Source: Proruminimicrobium sp964487915
GTDB taxonomy: Bacteria; Elusimicrobiota; Endomicrobiia; Endomicrobiales; Endomicrobiaceae
Reading direction: 5' to 3'
DNA length: 64,000 nt
NCBI GenBank assembly: GCA_964487915.1
Contig: CAZASN010000006.1
Span: 42,658 to 106,657, forward strand
Below are positions 34,951 to 44,078 of this stretch, piece after piece. The notes beneath the pieces are model-generated. The model worked only from the letters and a program-made list of their open reading frames with translations. It made no database searches and had not been told where the DNA came from. Each line of letters starts with the position of its first letter. Within the stretch, counting starts at the first letter, position 1. A program made the position numbers and the translations under genes.

Positions 34951-35493
34951 ATGACTAAAGCCTTGATAGTTATTGATATACAAAATGATTATTTTGATAA
35001 CGGGAAATTCCCTCTTTGGAATACCGACAATGTACTTGAAAATATTGAAAATGCCATTTGTAAAGCAAATGATAACAAAATTCCCGTAATATTGATTCAA
35101 CATATCGCCGACAGCAAATCCGGCGCACTGTTTTTTGCCGAAGGTTCAAGCGGCGCAGAAATTCATCCAAGAATACTTAAAATATCATCACAATCCCAAA
35201 TAGTAAGAAAAAGTTTTGCCGATGCTTTTTTTAACACTAAACTTGAAGAAACTTTATCAAAATTAAAAGTAACTGAATTATTGATTTGCGGAATGATGAC
35301 GCAAAATTGTGTAACCCATACGGCAATTTCAAAATCTGCAGAAAAATATAAAGTATCAGTTTTAAAAGATTGTTGTACAACTGTTAATGAAATAATACAT
35401 AAAATGGCACTATCGGCTTTATCTACAAGAATAACATTATCTACATCAACCGATAATATTTTTAAAATCTCAAATCCAAGTTTAGTTAAGTAA
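34951..35493 (+). CDS. Isochorismatase-like cysteine hydrolase
   Basis: 180 residues: ALIVIDIQNDYFDNG (catalytic Asp), the Lys in SQSQIVRKSFADAFFNT, and ELLICGMMTQNCVTHTA with the nucleophilic Cys. This completes the Asp-Lys-Cys triad of the cysteine hydrolase family (nicotinamidase, isochorismatase and similar). Substrate unknown. It lies 41 bp after the lipoprotein gene and is convergent with the TOPRIM gene. Confidence 0.85.
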   Translation: MTKALIVIDIQNDYFDNGKFPLWNTDNVLENIENAICKANDNKIPVILIQHIADSKSGALFFAEGSSGAEIHPRILKISSQSQIVRKSFADAFFNTKLEETLSKLKVTELLICGMMTQNCVTHTAISKSAEKYKVSVLKDCCTTVNEIIHKMALSALSTRITLSTSTDNIFKISNPSLVK

Positions 35494-35511
35494 AAAACAA
35501 ATTATAAAAAA

Positions 35512-36690
35512 CTATAATTCTTTGGATTCTCTTGCATCTTTCAATATATTTTCTAGAATACCAAATATGATTTTGAATTTAGAAAAATTAAAACATTTTG
35601 TTTCTTCACAATCAGAATTAATCTTTTCAGCAAAAATAGTTTTTGATATACCATTAAGTTTCCATTTATCGATATCTTCATCAAAAACTTTTTTAGTATA
35701 TTCTTTACTTAAATCTTTATCAATTTGCACTACCTTACAATCTCCTTGAATTATTTCTTTTCTTATTTCATTATCCCATAGTAAACGTTTACCGTCAAAT
35801 ATAGTAGCTAGTTCTAAATCAGAATAATAAAATTCTATGGAAATATTTGCATATTCTCTTCTATGTTCTGGAACAGGAATACAAAAAGAATATATATTTT
35901 TAGCCCATTTTTTAAATTCATATCCTTCATGCTCCTTAATAATAATTGGATTGTCTCTATCAAACATACATATTATAGGCTGATTAGTATTAATCAAGTC
36001 ATAATTTTTTAAATAATTAATCAGACGACTATCCCCTATTTCTTTTTCTACAGCATGATAATTAATCTTAGCATTAAATTTTAATTTTTCTGCTGCTTTT
36101 TTAAGGTGTATAACATCTGTTTTGCCTTCCGTTATAACAATTGGTATTTGTGTATTTTTTATAAATGTATCTAAATCGTCTTTAAAAAATGGCAACAATA
36201 TTTCGTTATATACCTTTGTAATTTCACTATAAAAATATTCTAAATCAAATTCTCTCCTTAAATCAAAAAACAATATAAATTTCCAAGCAAGTTGTGTACA
36301 AAAAACAACTGAATCTGTCATAGCAAATGAAATATGTTCAAAAGAAATTTTTACAATTTTATTGACATCTTTGATTTGAACAAATTTTTCTTGAAGCGGT
36401 TTTTTATTTAATTCAATAAATGTATTTATTGGGATATCTTTATTTAAATATAAATCCACAACATTATCTTCATGAATAATTAAAAGAAAAGAGGAAATAT
36501 TATTAATATAATCTACTCTAAGAAAATTAACAAAACTTTTCATGTAAATATGAAATTTATCATCATCGCTAGTGCAAATATCTGATACTATTAGTTTAAT
36601 TTCTTTATCATCAGGTTTTACGTGGTTTGGAGCAAACCCAGTAATTTTTTCACCATCTTTTAGTTTAAATGTTATTGTTGGTTTGATCAT
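35512..36690 (-). CDS. TOPRIM-domain protein, candidate defence nuclease
   Basis: 392 residues. The N-terminal half (1-180) matches nothing I know. IPIVITEGKTDVIHLKKA (about 185-202) carries the TOPRIM Glu, and IICMFDRDNP (about 240-250) the DxD pair, the layout of OLD-like and primase-like nucleases that use metal for phosphodiester chemistry. No ATPase is fused or adjacent; the nearest OLD-type ATPase is at 9101-10993. A/T-rich codons and the neighbouring toxin-antitoxin pair mark it as accessory. Confidence 0.6.
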   Translation of the reverse strand: MIKPTITFKLKDGEKITGFAPNHVKPDDKEIKLIVSDICTSDDDKFHIYMKSFVNFLRVDYINNISSFLLIIHEDNVVDLYLNKDIPINTFIELNKKPLQEKFVQIKDVNKIVKISFEHISFAMTDSVVFCTQLAWKFILFFDLRREFDLEYFYSEITKVYNEILLPFFKDDLDTFIKNTQIPIVITEGKTDVIHLKKAAEKLKFNAKINYHAVEKEIGDSRLINYLKNYDLINTNQPIICMFDRDNPIIIKEHEGYEFKKWAKNIYSFCIPVPEHRREYANISIEFYYSDLELATIFDGKRLLWDNEIRKEIIQGDCKVVQIDKDLSKEYTKKVFDEDIDKWKLNGISKTIFAEKINSDCEETKCFNFSKFKIIFGILENILKDARESKEL

Positions 36691-36823
36691 TTTGTTTATG
36701 CAATATTTTTACAACTATTTATGAACTGTTGCCATTTTTTCAATTTTTTATTAATACCCAATAAACCTTAAGACAAATAAAAAAACACATAAAAATAGAT
36801 ACTGTATTAAAATTTTTTACACA

Positions 36824-37189
36824 TTACCAAATACGTTTTTTTTTGTAATTATTCTTATGTTTTATCGTCTTTAATATAAAATGCATATCTTTAAAATCGA
36901 AAATTGTTCTGTAATCTAATGACATGCGGACGGAATGTTCTGGTTTTTCTAGTGGTTCAAAATCTAACCCCTCAGATTTGATAATATTATTAATATCCTT
37001 TAACTCTGCAATAGTTAAAATTGAATCTACAAATGATTTAGAATGCTGTTTGTCTCTTAGTATTTGACGAGCCTCTTTATCATTTGCAATATTACAAAAA
37101 CAAAACAAAGGCGTTCGTCCTTTATGAGGATCAATTTTAGGTATTGGAGTTTTAATTTGTGGAGCAGATACATTTATTATATGTTTCAT
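36824..37189 (-). CDS. Putative RelE-like toxin partnered with Panacea antitoxin
   Basis: 121 residues. The C-terminal part HSVRMSLDYRTIFDFKDMHFILKTIKHKNNY has the spacing of the RelE/ParE fold ending (S-x-D-x-R-x-IF ... L-x-x-I-x-H-x-x-x-Y). The N-terminal part, with FCFCNIANDKEARQIL, is unusual. Its start overlaps the upstream antitoxin stop (ATGA), the normal coupling of antitoxin-toxin pairs. If correct it would be a ribosome-dependent or free mRNA interferase. The fold call is an inference from the final 35 residues. Confidence 0.5.
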   Translation of the reverse strand: MKHIINVSAPQIKTPIPKIDPHKGRTPLFCFCNIANDKEARQILRDKQHSKSFVDSILTIAELKDINNIIKSEGLDFEPLEKPEHSVRMSLDYRTIFDFKDMHFILKTIKHKNNYKKKRIW

Positions 37190-37614
37190 TTATTAGTAAA
37201 TTGTTTATAATATTCTTGCATTGATTTGCGCGAAATCACTCCATTAGGATAAGCTTGTTGCCATGGTTTTTCTGAATGGGTTAAACTCATAAGACTTATA
37301 GGTGACATTTTAGCATACGCATCCATAACAACTGATATAATTCCTATAGAACTAGCGTCAATACATGACTTTAAAACTTTTGGAGGCGGAATTATCGAAC
37401 TCTTATATTTCTTATAATGTTCATAAACATCTTCAACTACTGGTCCATAATCCCATGCTAAAATATCATCATCAAAAAGCGGCTTAGATTTAAAAACTAG
37501 ATGATATGCTTGACAATAAAACAACAATTTCTGCAGTTTGAGATTGCTTATTGCTAAAGAAGAATCCAAGTTCTGATACGCCAAAATTTTTTCAGCGATT
37601 TTTAAGGCTTCCAT
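37186..37614 (-). CDS. Panacea-domain (SocA/DUF4065) antitoxin
   Basis: 142 residues. NLKLQKLLFYCQAYHLVFKSKPLFDDDILAWDYGPVVEDVYEHYKKY is the strong signature of the Panacea/SocA/DUF4065 domain (LQKLLYY, W-x-YGPV). LTHSEKPWQQAY is also typical of its C-terminal part. Panacea proteins neutralise varied toxins encoded next to them and SocA also acts as a proteolysis adaptor. It is upstream of and overlaps the putative toxin. Confidence 0.85.
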   Translation of the reverse strand: MEALKIAEKILAYQNLDSSLAISNLKLQKLLFYCQAYHLVFKSKPLFDDDILAWDYGPVVEDVYEHYKKYKSSIIPPPKVLKSCIDASSIGIISVVMDAYAKMSPISLMSLTHSEKPWQQAYPNGVISRKSMQEYYKQFTNK

Positions 37615-37750
37615 TTTATTTCTCCTAATTTATAAATCAAGAGCAAAACAATTTTTATATTTATTATTTAGATTTATTATAGTATATTTTTATATATTTA
37701 TCTCTATCTTAATTTTACTCTATACAAGTACTATATGTTTGTATTATTTT

Positions 37751-37845
37751 TTTCGCCTAAAGTGCGTCTATGAGCGAAGTATTTTTCTGTGTAAAAAACT
37801 ATAAATCAAAAAGTTTTTTAATCACTGATGCTTGAAGTCATTTCC
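37751..37845. repeat. Truncated copy of the dispersed element
   Basis: The first 53 bases are identical to 29690-29742 and the remaining 42 differ at only a few positions. The complementary right arm present in the full copy is missing here. Just after it, 37857-37882 nearly repeats 29647-29674, which in the other copy stands before the arm, so the two modules have changed order. Confidence 0.7.
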
Positions 37846-37932
37846 ATTTATAAATAAATATACTCTGTGGCGGGGCATTTTTAACCCAACTTTTGCAATA
37901 GGATTTTAGAACAAAGGTAAAAAAGTACAAGA

Positions 37933-37997
37933 TTTTTTGTACGAAAAAGATGTGAGCATATTCAGCAATATGTAAAACAGCTTTTTCGTCTAAAAAA
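37933..37997. repeat. Nested stem-loop
   Basis: ACGAAAAAG and CTTTTTCGT pair perfectly and extend to 17-bp arms with two mismatches. Inside, CATATT and AATATG form a second stem. It is far from the 3' end of any plus-strand gene, so simple termination is unlikely unless it ends transcription coming from the left. Confidence 0.45.
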
Positions 37998-38082
37998 ATA
38001 AAGAAATTTTTTGCCGACTTCAAAAGATTATTGGAAAATTTGGGTTTTATACTTTTTGGACTCGTGGAAGTTGAAAAAGTTG

Positions 38083-40278
38083 CTATTTAAATTCCTCTTT
38101 GGCAAGCTCCCCAATCGTCACATAATCGGTCTTTCCGTTGCCCATAAGATACATCTGTTCTATGATTTTTATTTTTTTAGGAATAAACAATTCGCTCAAA
38201 CCTTGTTTTTTAAATTCCGCGCCTATTTCGTTAAAAACGGTATTCGGCCTTGTGGTATATAAAACAAGCTGCTCGCCTTTTTTGGGATCAGGCACAGAAA
38301 CTACGGCATGCTCAAAATCAGGCCATAATTTTAAAACCGCCCCTTCAACCGCAGCAAGAGAAACCATCTCTCCTGCAATTTTGGCAAATCTTTTTGCTCT
38401 TCCTTTTATCGCTATATATCCTTCGTCGTCTATCGTTACGATATCGCCCGTATCGTGCCAGCCGTCTTCCATAGGCTGTATTACGCCGGGCTTATCTATT
38501 TTCATATAACCTACCATTACATTTTTGCCTTTTATAAAAAGTCTCTTTCCTTCTTTGACGCCCGGGACTTCTTCAAGCCTTGTTTCTATGCCGACAAGAG
38601 GTCTTCCGACGGTGCCGTATTTGTAATACATATTTGTGTTTACGGCTATAACCGGTGAAGTTTCGGTAACGCCGTATCCTTCCCAGATTCTTACGCCGAA
38701 CGTATTAAAGAAATTTTTTGCGGTCGCTTCTTTAAGTCTTTCCGCTCCCACAACAGCTATTCTGATTGAATAAAAATCGTAAGGATGGGCGGACTTTGCG
38801 TATCCGTTTAAAAAAGTATCCGTTCCGAACATAATCGTTGCGTTTGAATCATAAATAAGTTCGGGAATAACGCGGTAATGAAGAGGAGACGGATACATAA
38901 AAGTTTTAATCCCGCTGAGAAGCGGCAGCAGCATTCCTCCCGTCAGCCCGAAAGAATGAAAAACCGGCATAGCGTTAAAAAAACTGTCGGTTATGCCGAA
39001 ATCAAGAATACTGCGTATCTGGAATATGTTTGCCATAAAATTTTCATGGCTTAAAACCACGCCTTTGGGTACGCCTTCGGACCCTGAAGTAAATAATATA
39101 ACGGCAGGTTTTTTTGGGTCATGTATTTTACCTGATGACTTTTTATAATACCATCCGGGGAAAAAAGATGCAAAAAGACCCGTAAGTTTATCTTTAAGTT
39201 TTATCGTTTTTGCCAAATCTTCAAGATAAATAATATTTACGCCCTCGGCTTTCATCGCGTTTACGACGTCGTGAAGGCTTCCTTTTTCTATAAATTCCCT
39301 TGAAGTGTAAACATTTTTAATGCGCGCCGTTTTGCAGCATGAGATCATATTTTTCACGCCAGTTGAAAAATTAAGCATCGCGGGCGTCAGCCCGAACGCC
39401 TGCATTCCCAAAAATACCGCCGTGCCGGCTATGGAATTCGGAAGCATAAAACCTACATAATCGTCTTTTTTATTTTGTTTTGCTATAAGTTTTCCGAGTA
39501 TAAAAGAAACGGTAAAAAGTTTGCCGTAATTTATAGTTTTGCGCGACATATCCTCAAGAATTATCTTACCGCGCCCTACGAGATTTTTGGCGTCTATGAA
39601 AGAATCAAAAAGAGTCTGGTCCCAGTTTACCGAATTATAACGCATATTCGTCATAAGATCGTATAAGTTTCTCATGGCTTCTCTTCTGCGTTCTTCGCCT
39701 TTTAAGTTTTCCGCTATTTTAAGCCTTGTGGCCGGAAAAATATTTATCGTTATTTTACTTTTCGGACGGGTTTTTAAACTTCCGCCGAAATTGGAAAACA
39801 TCAGATACTGGTTGCCTTCAATGCATACCGGTATTATCTGCGCGTCGCATTTGTCGGCTATAATGGCGGAACCCGGATAAATTTTCATAAGTCTTCCGGT
39901 AGTCGTTATACGCCCCTCCGGAAAAATTACGACTCTGTTTCCTTTTTTTACTTCGTCTATTATAGATTTGACCGCCATAGGCTGCGTAGGATCAATCTGA
40001 TAAAATTTCGCAAGATGCAAAAACGGCTTCACGTACCACTTTTTCGCTATCAAAGGATTTATGGCAAAATGCAGGTCTTCGGAAATATATGACCAAAGAA
40101 AAAAAGCGTCAAGAAAAGAATTGTGATTTGCTATTATAAGAGCGTTTCCCGAAACGTTTTTAAAATTTTCAATGCCTTTTACTTCCACTTTAAAAATATA
40201 ATTAAAAATTCCTCTCAATATCATTCTGACGATATTGACCGGAAGAATTATCTGGAATATGTTTTTTTCAGCAGCCAT
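38083..40278 (-). CDS. Acyltransferase/acyl-ACP synthetase (Aas-like, without MFS domain)
   Basis: 731 residues. Residues 1-230 are a PlsC-type acyltransferase: NHNSFLDAFF (HX4D) and VIFPEGRITTTGRLMKIYPGSA. Residues about 240-731 are an AMP-forming ligase: VILFTSGSEGVPKGVVLSHENF (P-loop), IWEGYGVTETSPV and WHDTGDIVTIDDEGY. In Aas these two activities reacylate lysophosphatidylethanolamine. It is a clear paralogue of the gene before it, which it overlaps as TAATG. The two may handle different acyl chains or lysolipids. Confidence 0.85.
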   Translation of the reverse strand: MAAEKNIFQIILPVNIVRMILRGIFNYIFKVEVKGIENFKNVSGNALIIANHNSFLDAFFLWSYISEDLHFAINPLIAKKWYVKPFLHLAKFYQIDPTQPMAVKSIIDEVKKGNRVVIFPEGRITTTGRLMKIYPGSAIIADKCDAQIIPVCIEGNQYLMFSNFGGSLKTRPKSKITINIFPATRLKIAENLKGEERRREAMRNLYDLMTNMRYNSVNWDQTLFDSFIDAKNLVGRGKIILEDMSRKTINYGKLFTVSFILGKLIAKQNKKDDYVGFMLPNSIAGTAVFLGMQAFGLTPAMLNFSTGVKNMISCCKTARIKNVYTSREFIEKGSLHDVVNAMKAEGVNIIYLEDLAKTIKLKDKLTGLFASFFPGWYYKKSSGKIHDPKKPAVILFTSGSEGVPKGVVLSHENFMANIFQIRSILDFGITDSFFNAMPVFHSFGLTGGMLLPLLSGIKTFMYPSPLHYRVIPELIYDSNATIMFGTDTFLNGYAKSAHPYDFYSIRIAVVGAERLKEATAKNFFNTFGVRIWEGYGVTETSPVIAVNTNMYYKYGTVGRPLVGIETRLEEVPGVKEGKRLFIKGKNVMVGYMKIDKPGVIQPMEDGWHDTGDIVTIDDEGYIAIKGRAKRFAKIAGEMVSLAAVEGAVLKLWPDFEHAVVSVPDPKKGEQLVLYTTRPNTVFNEIGAEFKKQGLSELFIPKKIKIIEQMYLMGNGKTDYVTIGELAKEEFK

Positions 40279-43200
40279 TATTTTAAAAGCCCCTTCGCCG
40301 TTTCTATAAGTTTATTGTAATCCGTTTTTCCCGTGCCTACTATAGGAATTTCGGAAACAGTTTCAACTCTGCACGCTACGGAAAGTTTTGCAAGAGTTTT
40401 GCCTTCAAATATTTCCTTAAGATTCGCGCACGTTATATTTGAATCGGTAGTAAAAAGAATAATCTGTTTTTCTTTTCCGGCGGTAATAACTACAAGCGCG
40501 TGTTTGCCTTGAGGATATGCGGCAGATATAAGAGTTTCTAACTCGGTCAGCGAAATATTGCCGCAGTCCATTTTTATAAATCTTTTTGTCGTGTCTTTTA
40601 CAAAAACAAAGCCGTCTTCGTCCATATTTACTATATCGCCCGTATCATACCAGCCGTCTGTAAGCGTTTTGGGAACCGATAATACTCCGTCTTTTATATA
40701 ACCGCTCATTACGTTTTCGCCTTTTACGTAAAGGCGGTTCCCTTCAAGATGAGGGGTTTCAACAAGCTTATACTCTATTGACGGCAAAAATCTTCCTACG
40801 CTGCCTGTTTTAAAATATATCGGCGTATTAACGGCGACCGTAGAAGAAGTTTCCGTTGAGCCGTATGCTTCAAAAATTCTTATTCCGAAATTATCCGCCC
40901 ATAAGTTTGCCGTTTCTTCCCTTAATTTTTCAACTCCCGCCACTACAAACCTTATAAAATAAAAATCATACGGATGCGCCGATTTGGCGTATCCGTTTAA
41001 AAACGTGTCGGTTCCGAATATTACCGTTGAATTTGTTTCATAAACAAGCTCGGGCACTATTTTATAATGAAGCGGAGAATGATACATAAAAACTTTTATT
41101 CCTCTTAAAAGAGGAAGGAACATTCCGCCGACCATCCCGAACGAATGGAATATCGGCATAGTATTGAAAAAACTGTCCATAAGCCCGAAATCCAAAACGC
41201 TTGAAATCTGGTTTCTGTTTGTCTGTATATTTTTATGCGTAAGAGCTACCGCTTTCGGAGTGCCTTCGGCGCCTGAAGTATACAGAACGACGGCCGTTTT
41301 GGAATGATCTATATTTTTGTTTATTTTTTTATAGTAATAAGACGGGAAGTAAGACATCATATAAGCAAAAAGTTTGTCCGCAACCTTTAATTTTTTTTTC
41401 AAATCTTCGGTATAAATTACGTTTACTCCGTTTTTATCAAGTTTGTTTACAAGTTCAAAAAGGTTCAGTTCTTCTATAAACGCTCTTGAAGTAAAAACGG
41501 TTTTTGCGCCCGTGTTATGTATATATTCTATCGTGCTGCATACGTTTCCGGCGTAATTTATCATGCACGGAATTCTGTTTGAAGCAGATAACGCGAAAAA
41601 TATTTCAACCGTTGTTTTTGAATTCGGAAGCATAAGCCCTATGTATTCGTTTTCTTTCGTTTTTTTAACAATGAGCTTTGCAAAAGCAAAAATCGCGGCT
41701 ATAAGATATCCGAGAGTTATCGGATTTCTGTTTATGTCGTCAAGAATCTCTTTGTTTCTTCCGACAAGTTTTACCGCCTTTATAAGCGAAGTAAAAAGAG
41801 TGTCGGTAGTAATACTGCTCGCGAATTTCATTTCGCACATAATATCGTAAAGCTTTGTCACGGCGATCTGTCTTCTCTGCCCGTCGGGTATTTCTCCGTC
41901 AATTCCGAGTTTTCTGGGAGGAAGAACCGTAAGGGTAATATTTCTCTGCCTTCTGCTTTTTACTTTGCTTCCGAAATACGAAAAATCGGAATACTGGCTT
42001 CCCTCTATACAAACCGGAAGTATATCGGCGTTGCTTTTATCGGCTATAACGGCAGGCCCCGGATAAATTTTCATAAGTCCGCCGGTCGTGGTAATTCTTC
42101 CTTCCGGAAATATCGCCACTATTCCGCCTTTTTTAAGCTCGTCTATTATTGATTTAACTACCATCGGATTAGTAGGATCAACCGGGAAATATTTGATAAG
42201 TTTTAAAAAAGGCTTAACCCAGAATTTTCTTATGGTATCGGTATTGATGGCAAACGACACTTTTTCGCCAAATGTGGTTGAGAGAATAATAGCGTCAAGC
42301 ATTGAAGTATGATTTGCTATTATTAAAGTGCCGCCTTTGCATTTTTCAAAATTTTCAAACCCCTTTACGTTAACTGAATAAAAAAGAGTCAAAAATCTTT
42401 TTGTAAGCGTTCTTAAAAGATGGGCCGGAAGAAGAATGGAAATATAAACCGCAACCGCGATGTTAAAAAGCGCGATAAAAGCAAGAGTCGTAGGAATAGG
42501 CAGATTTCCGAGAAACAAAATACATATAACTGCGGCGGCAAGCATAAACAACACGTTTACAAAATTATTTACGGCAAGAACTCGCCCTCTTATCTTTCTG
42601 TTGGCCACGACCTGAAGCATTGTCATAAGAGGCACTATATATAATCCGCCGAACACGGAAAAAGCGAACAAATCAAAAATTATTCTTATGCCGGAAAAAG
42701 TCGTGAATATTTTTTTTATCTCTATTGAGGTTTCAAGATTGACGGAATTGGCGCCCAAAGCTATGTCAACTATAAAAACAGTCATAAAAACTACGCTTAT
42801 CGGAATATGTTTAAGGCTTATTTTATTTTTTAACAGAAAATAACTTAAAAGAGCGCCCAACGCTATACCCGCCGAAAAAAGAATAATTATAAGGATATAA
42901 ACTGATTCGTTGCCGTGAAGGGCTACTTTGGCAAACGTCGGCATCTGGGTTACAAATATCACGCCTATAAACCAAAACCACGAAACTCCCAATATGCACA
43001 AATATATATCCCTGCTGTGTTTAAGAAAAGAGATGCTTTCTGCTGCTGCTTTAAAAATATTTTTTGAAATTTCCAGAGGTTTCTGCTGCGGGGCAGGTTT
43101 TAATTCCGGCAGAAAAAAAGCCGCGGCAATCCCCAAAACCGCTATTACGGCAAGAATTATAAAAAGAAGCGTCCTGTCGGACTGGTAAAGGGCGCTTCCT

Positions 43201-43688
43201 GCTATTACTCCGGATACAATAGACAAATATGTCCCGGCCTGTATCAAACTGTTTGCGCATATTAAATCGTCATTTTCAAGAATTTCCGGAAGTATGCTGA
43301 ATTTTACAGGGCTTAAAACAGCCGAAAGAACACCAAGCAGAAACAACACAAAAAGAAGAATCCATATATTTTTGAAAACAAAACCCCAGAACGCCAAAAG
43401 CAAAACGGCAAACTGAAGAATTTTAACAATTTTCACTATAACGTCTTTTCTGTATTTATCGGTTATTTCTCCGGCTGTCGCCGAAAACAACAAAAACGGC
43501 AGCATAAAAACTGCCACCATAAGAGAAACTATCAGGGATCTGCTTTTTTCACTGAGCGAAACAAGATCAAAAACCACAAAAGTCGCAAAAGCCGACCTGA
43601 AAAAATTATCGTTAAAAATACCGAGGAACTGCGCGGCATAAAGAGAAAAAAATGAACGGCTGAAAAAGACTTTAAGCAAATTTTTCAT
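40278..43688 (-). CDS. LplT-PlsC-acyl-ACP synthetase fusion (lysophospholipid transporter and reacylation)
   Basis: 1136 residues in three parts. About 1-420: an MFS domain like LplT (FSLYAAQFLGIFNDNFFRSAF and 11-12 helices). About 425-620: PlsC, with NHTSMLDAII and AIFPEGRITTTGGLMKIYPGPA. About 640-1136: AMP-forming ligase, with VVLYTSGAEGTPKAVALTH, IFEAYGSTETSS and WYDTGDIVNMDEDGF. It would flip lysophospholipid inward and reacylate it in one polypeptide. In enterobacteria LplT and Aas are separate proteins. The second, MFS-less copy follows at once. Confidence 0.88.
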   Translation of the reverse strand: MKNLLKVFFSRSFFSLYAAQFLGIFNDNFFRSAFATFVVFDLVSLSEKSRSLIVSLMVAVFMLPFLLFSATAGEITDKYRKDVIVKIVKILQFAVLLLAFWGFVFKNIWILLFVLFLLGVLSAVLSPVKFSILPEILENDDLICANSLIQAGTYLSIVSGVIAGSALYQSDRTLLFIILAVIAVLGIAAAFFLPELKPAPQQKPLEISKNIFKAAAESISFLKHSRDIYLCILGVSWFWFIGVIFVTQMPTFAKVALHGNESVYILIIILFSAGIALGALLSYFLLKNKISLKHIPISVVFMTVFIVDIALGANSVNLETSIEIKKIFTTFSGIRIIFDLFAFSVFGGLYIVPLMTMLQVVANRKIRGRVLAVNNFVNVLFMLAAAVICILFLGNLPIPTTLAFIALFNIAVAVYISILLPAHLLRTLTKRFLTLFYSVNVKGFENFEKCKGGTLIIANHTSMLDAIILSTTFGEKVSFAINTDTIRKFWVKPFLKLIKYFPVDPTNPMVVKSIIDELKKGGIVAIFPEGRITTTGGLMKIYPGPAVIADKSNADILPVCIEGSQYSDFSYFGSKVKSRRQRNITLTVLPPRKLGIDGEIPDGQRRQIAVTKLYDIMCEMKFASSITTDTLFTSLIKAVKLVGRNKEILDDINRNPITLGYLIAAIFAFAKLIVKKTKENEYIGLMLPNSKTTVEIFFALSASNRIPCMINYAGNVCSTIEYIHNTGAKTVFTSRAFIEELNLFELVNKLDKNGVNVIYTEDLKKKLKVADKLFAYMMSYFPSYYYKKINKNIDHSKTAVVLYTSGAEGTPKAVALTHKNIQTNRNQISSVLDFGLMDSFFNTMPIFHSFGMVGGMFLPLLRGIKVFMYHSPLHYKIVPELVYETNSTVIFGTDTFLNGYAKSAHPYDFYFIRFVVAGVEKLREETANLWADNFGIRIFEAYGSTETSSTVAVNTPIYFKTGSVGRFLPSIEYKLVETPHLEGNRLYVKGENVMSGYIKDGVLSVPKTLTDGWYDTGDIVNMDEDGFVFVKDTTKRFIKMDCGNISLTELETLISAAYPQGKHALVVITAGKEKQIILFTTDSNITCANLKEIFEGKTLAKLSVACRVETVSEIPIVGTGKTDYNKLIETAKGLLK

Positions 43689-43739
43689 ATATTTTGTCGT
43701 GAGTTTTATTTTATAAAATTAACGTCTCAAAAACAACAA

Positions 43740-44078
43740 TTATTTAACAATTTTTAAACTTATTCCGGATTTGATTGCGCTATTGTCAAAAGCGCCTGAC
43801 GGCAGTTCAAGGATATGTTTTGTTTTTTTAAAAGACGCCGCCAATCTAAACGGTTTGACTCCGTAAAAAACTTCAACTATTTTATAATCTTTATCAAGAC
43901 ATACGACGTCTATGTTAAATTTCATAAAAAATGTATGAACCGAAGAGCATTTTTCAATCAAAAGACCGTATTTCCGGCTTTTAAACATCAATCCCGAAAA
44001 TTTTCGCCAAAATGTTTTCGCCTCATAAATTTCATACGGTATTTCAAAGCCTTCGGCGTATATTTTAATTTTATCCAT
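43740..44078 (-). CDS. DUF192 family protein
   Basis: 112 residues from ATG 44078, which overlaps the lipA stop; an ATG at 44090 would add four residues, and neither has a clear ribosome site. KFSGLMFKSRKYGLLIEKCSSVHTFFMKFNIDVVCLDKDYKIVE is the DUF192 signature (GLM, HTFFM-x-FxIDVxFLD). Here there is no signal peptide, although many DUF192 proteins are exported. Function is not established. Coupled to lipA. Confidence 0.8.
   Translation of the reverse strand: MDKIKIYAEGFEIPYEIYEAKTFWRKFSGLMFKSRKYGLLIEKCSSVHTFFMKFNIDVVCLDKDYKIVEVFYGVKPFRLAASFKKTKHILELPSGAFDNSAIKSGISLKIVK

Larger units (their letters stand above)
37615..38082. other. 468-bp noncoding spacer with repeats
   Basis: I see no convincing gene. 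It holds the promoter region of the Panacea pair, a truncated copy of the dispersed repeat (37751-37845), the shared box at 37857-37882, and the hairpin at 37933-37997. A possible 61-codon minus ORF over 37838-38023 has no ribosome site and spans the repeats. Confidence 0.6.

Noticed and set aside
37838..38023. 61-codon minus frame in the spacer after the Panacea gene
   Set aside because: No ribosome site, spans the hairpin and repeat, and no plausible domain.
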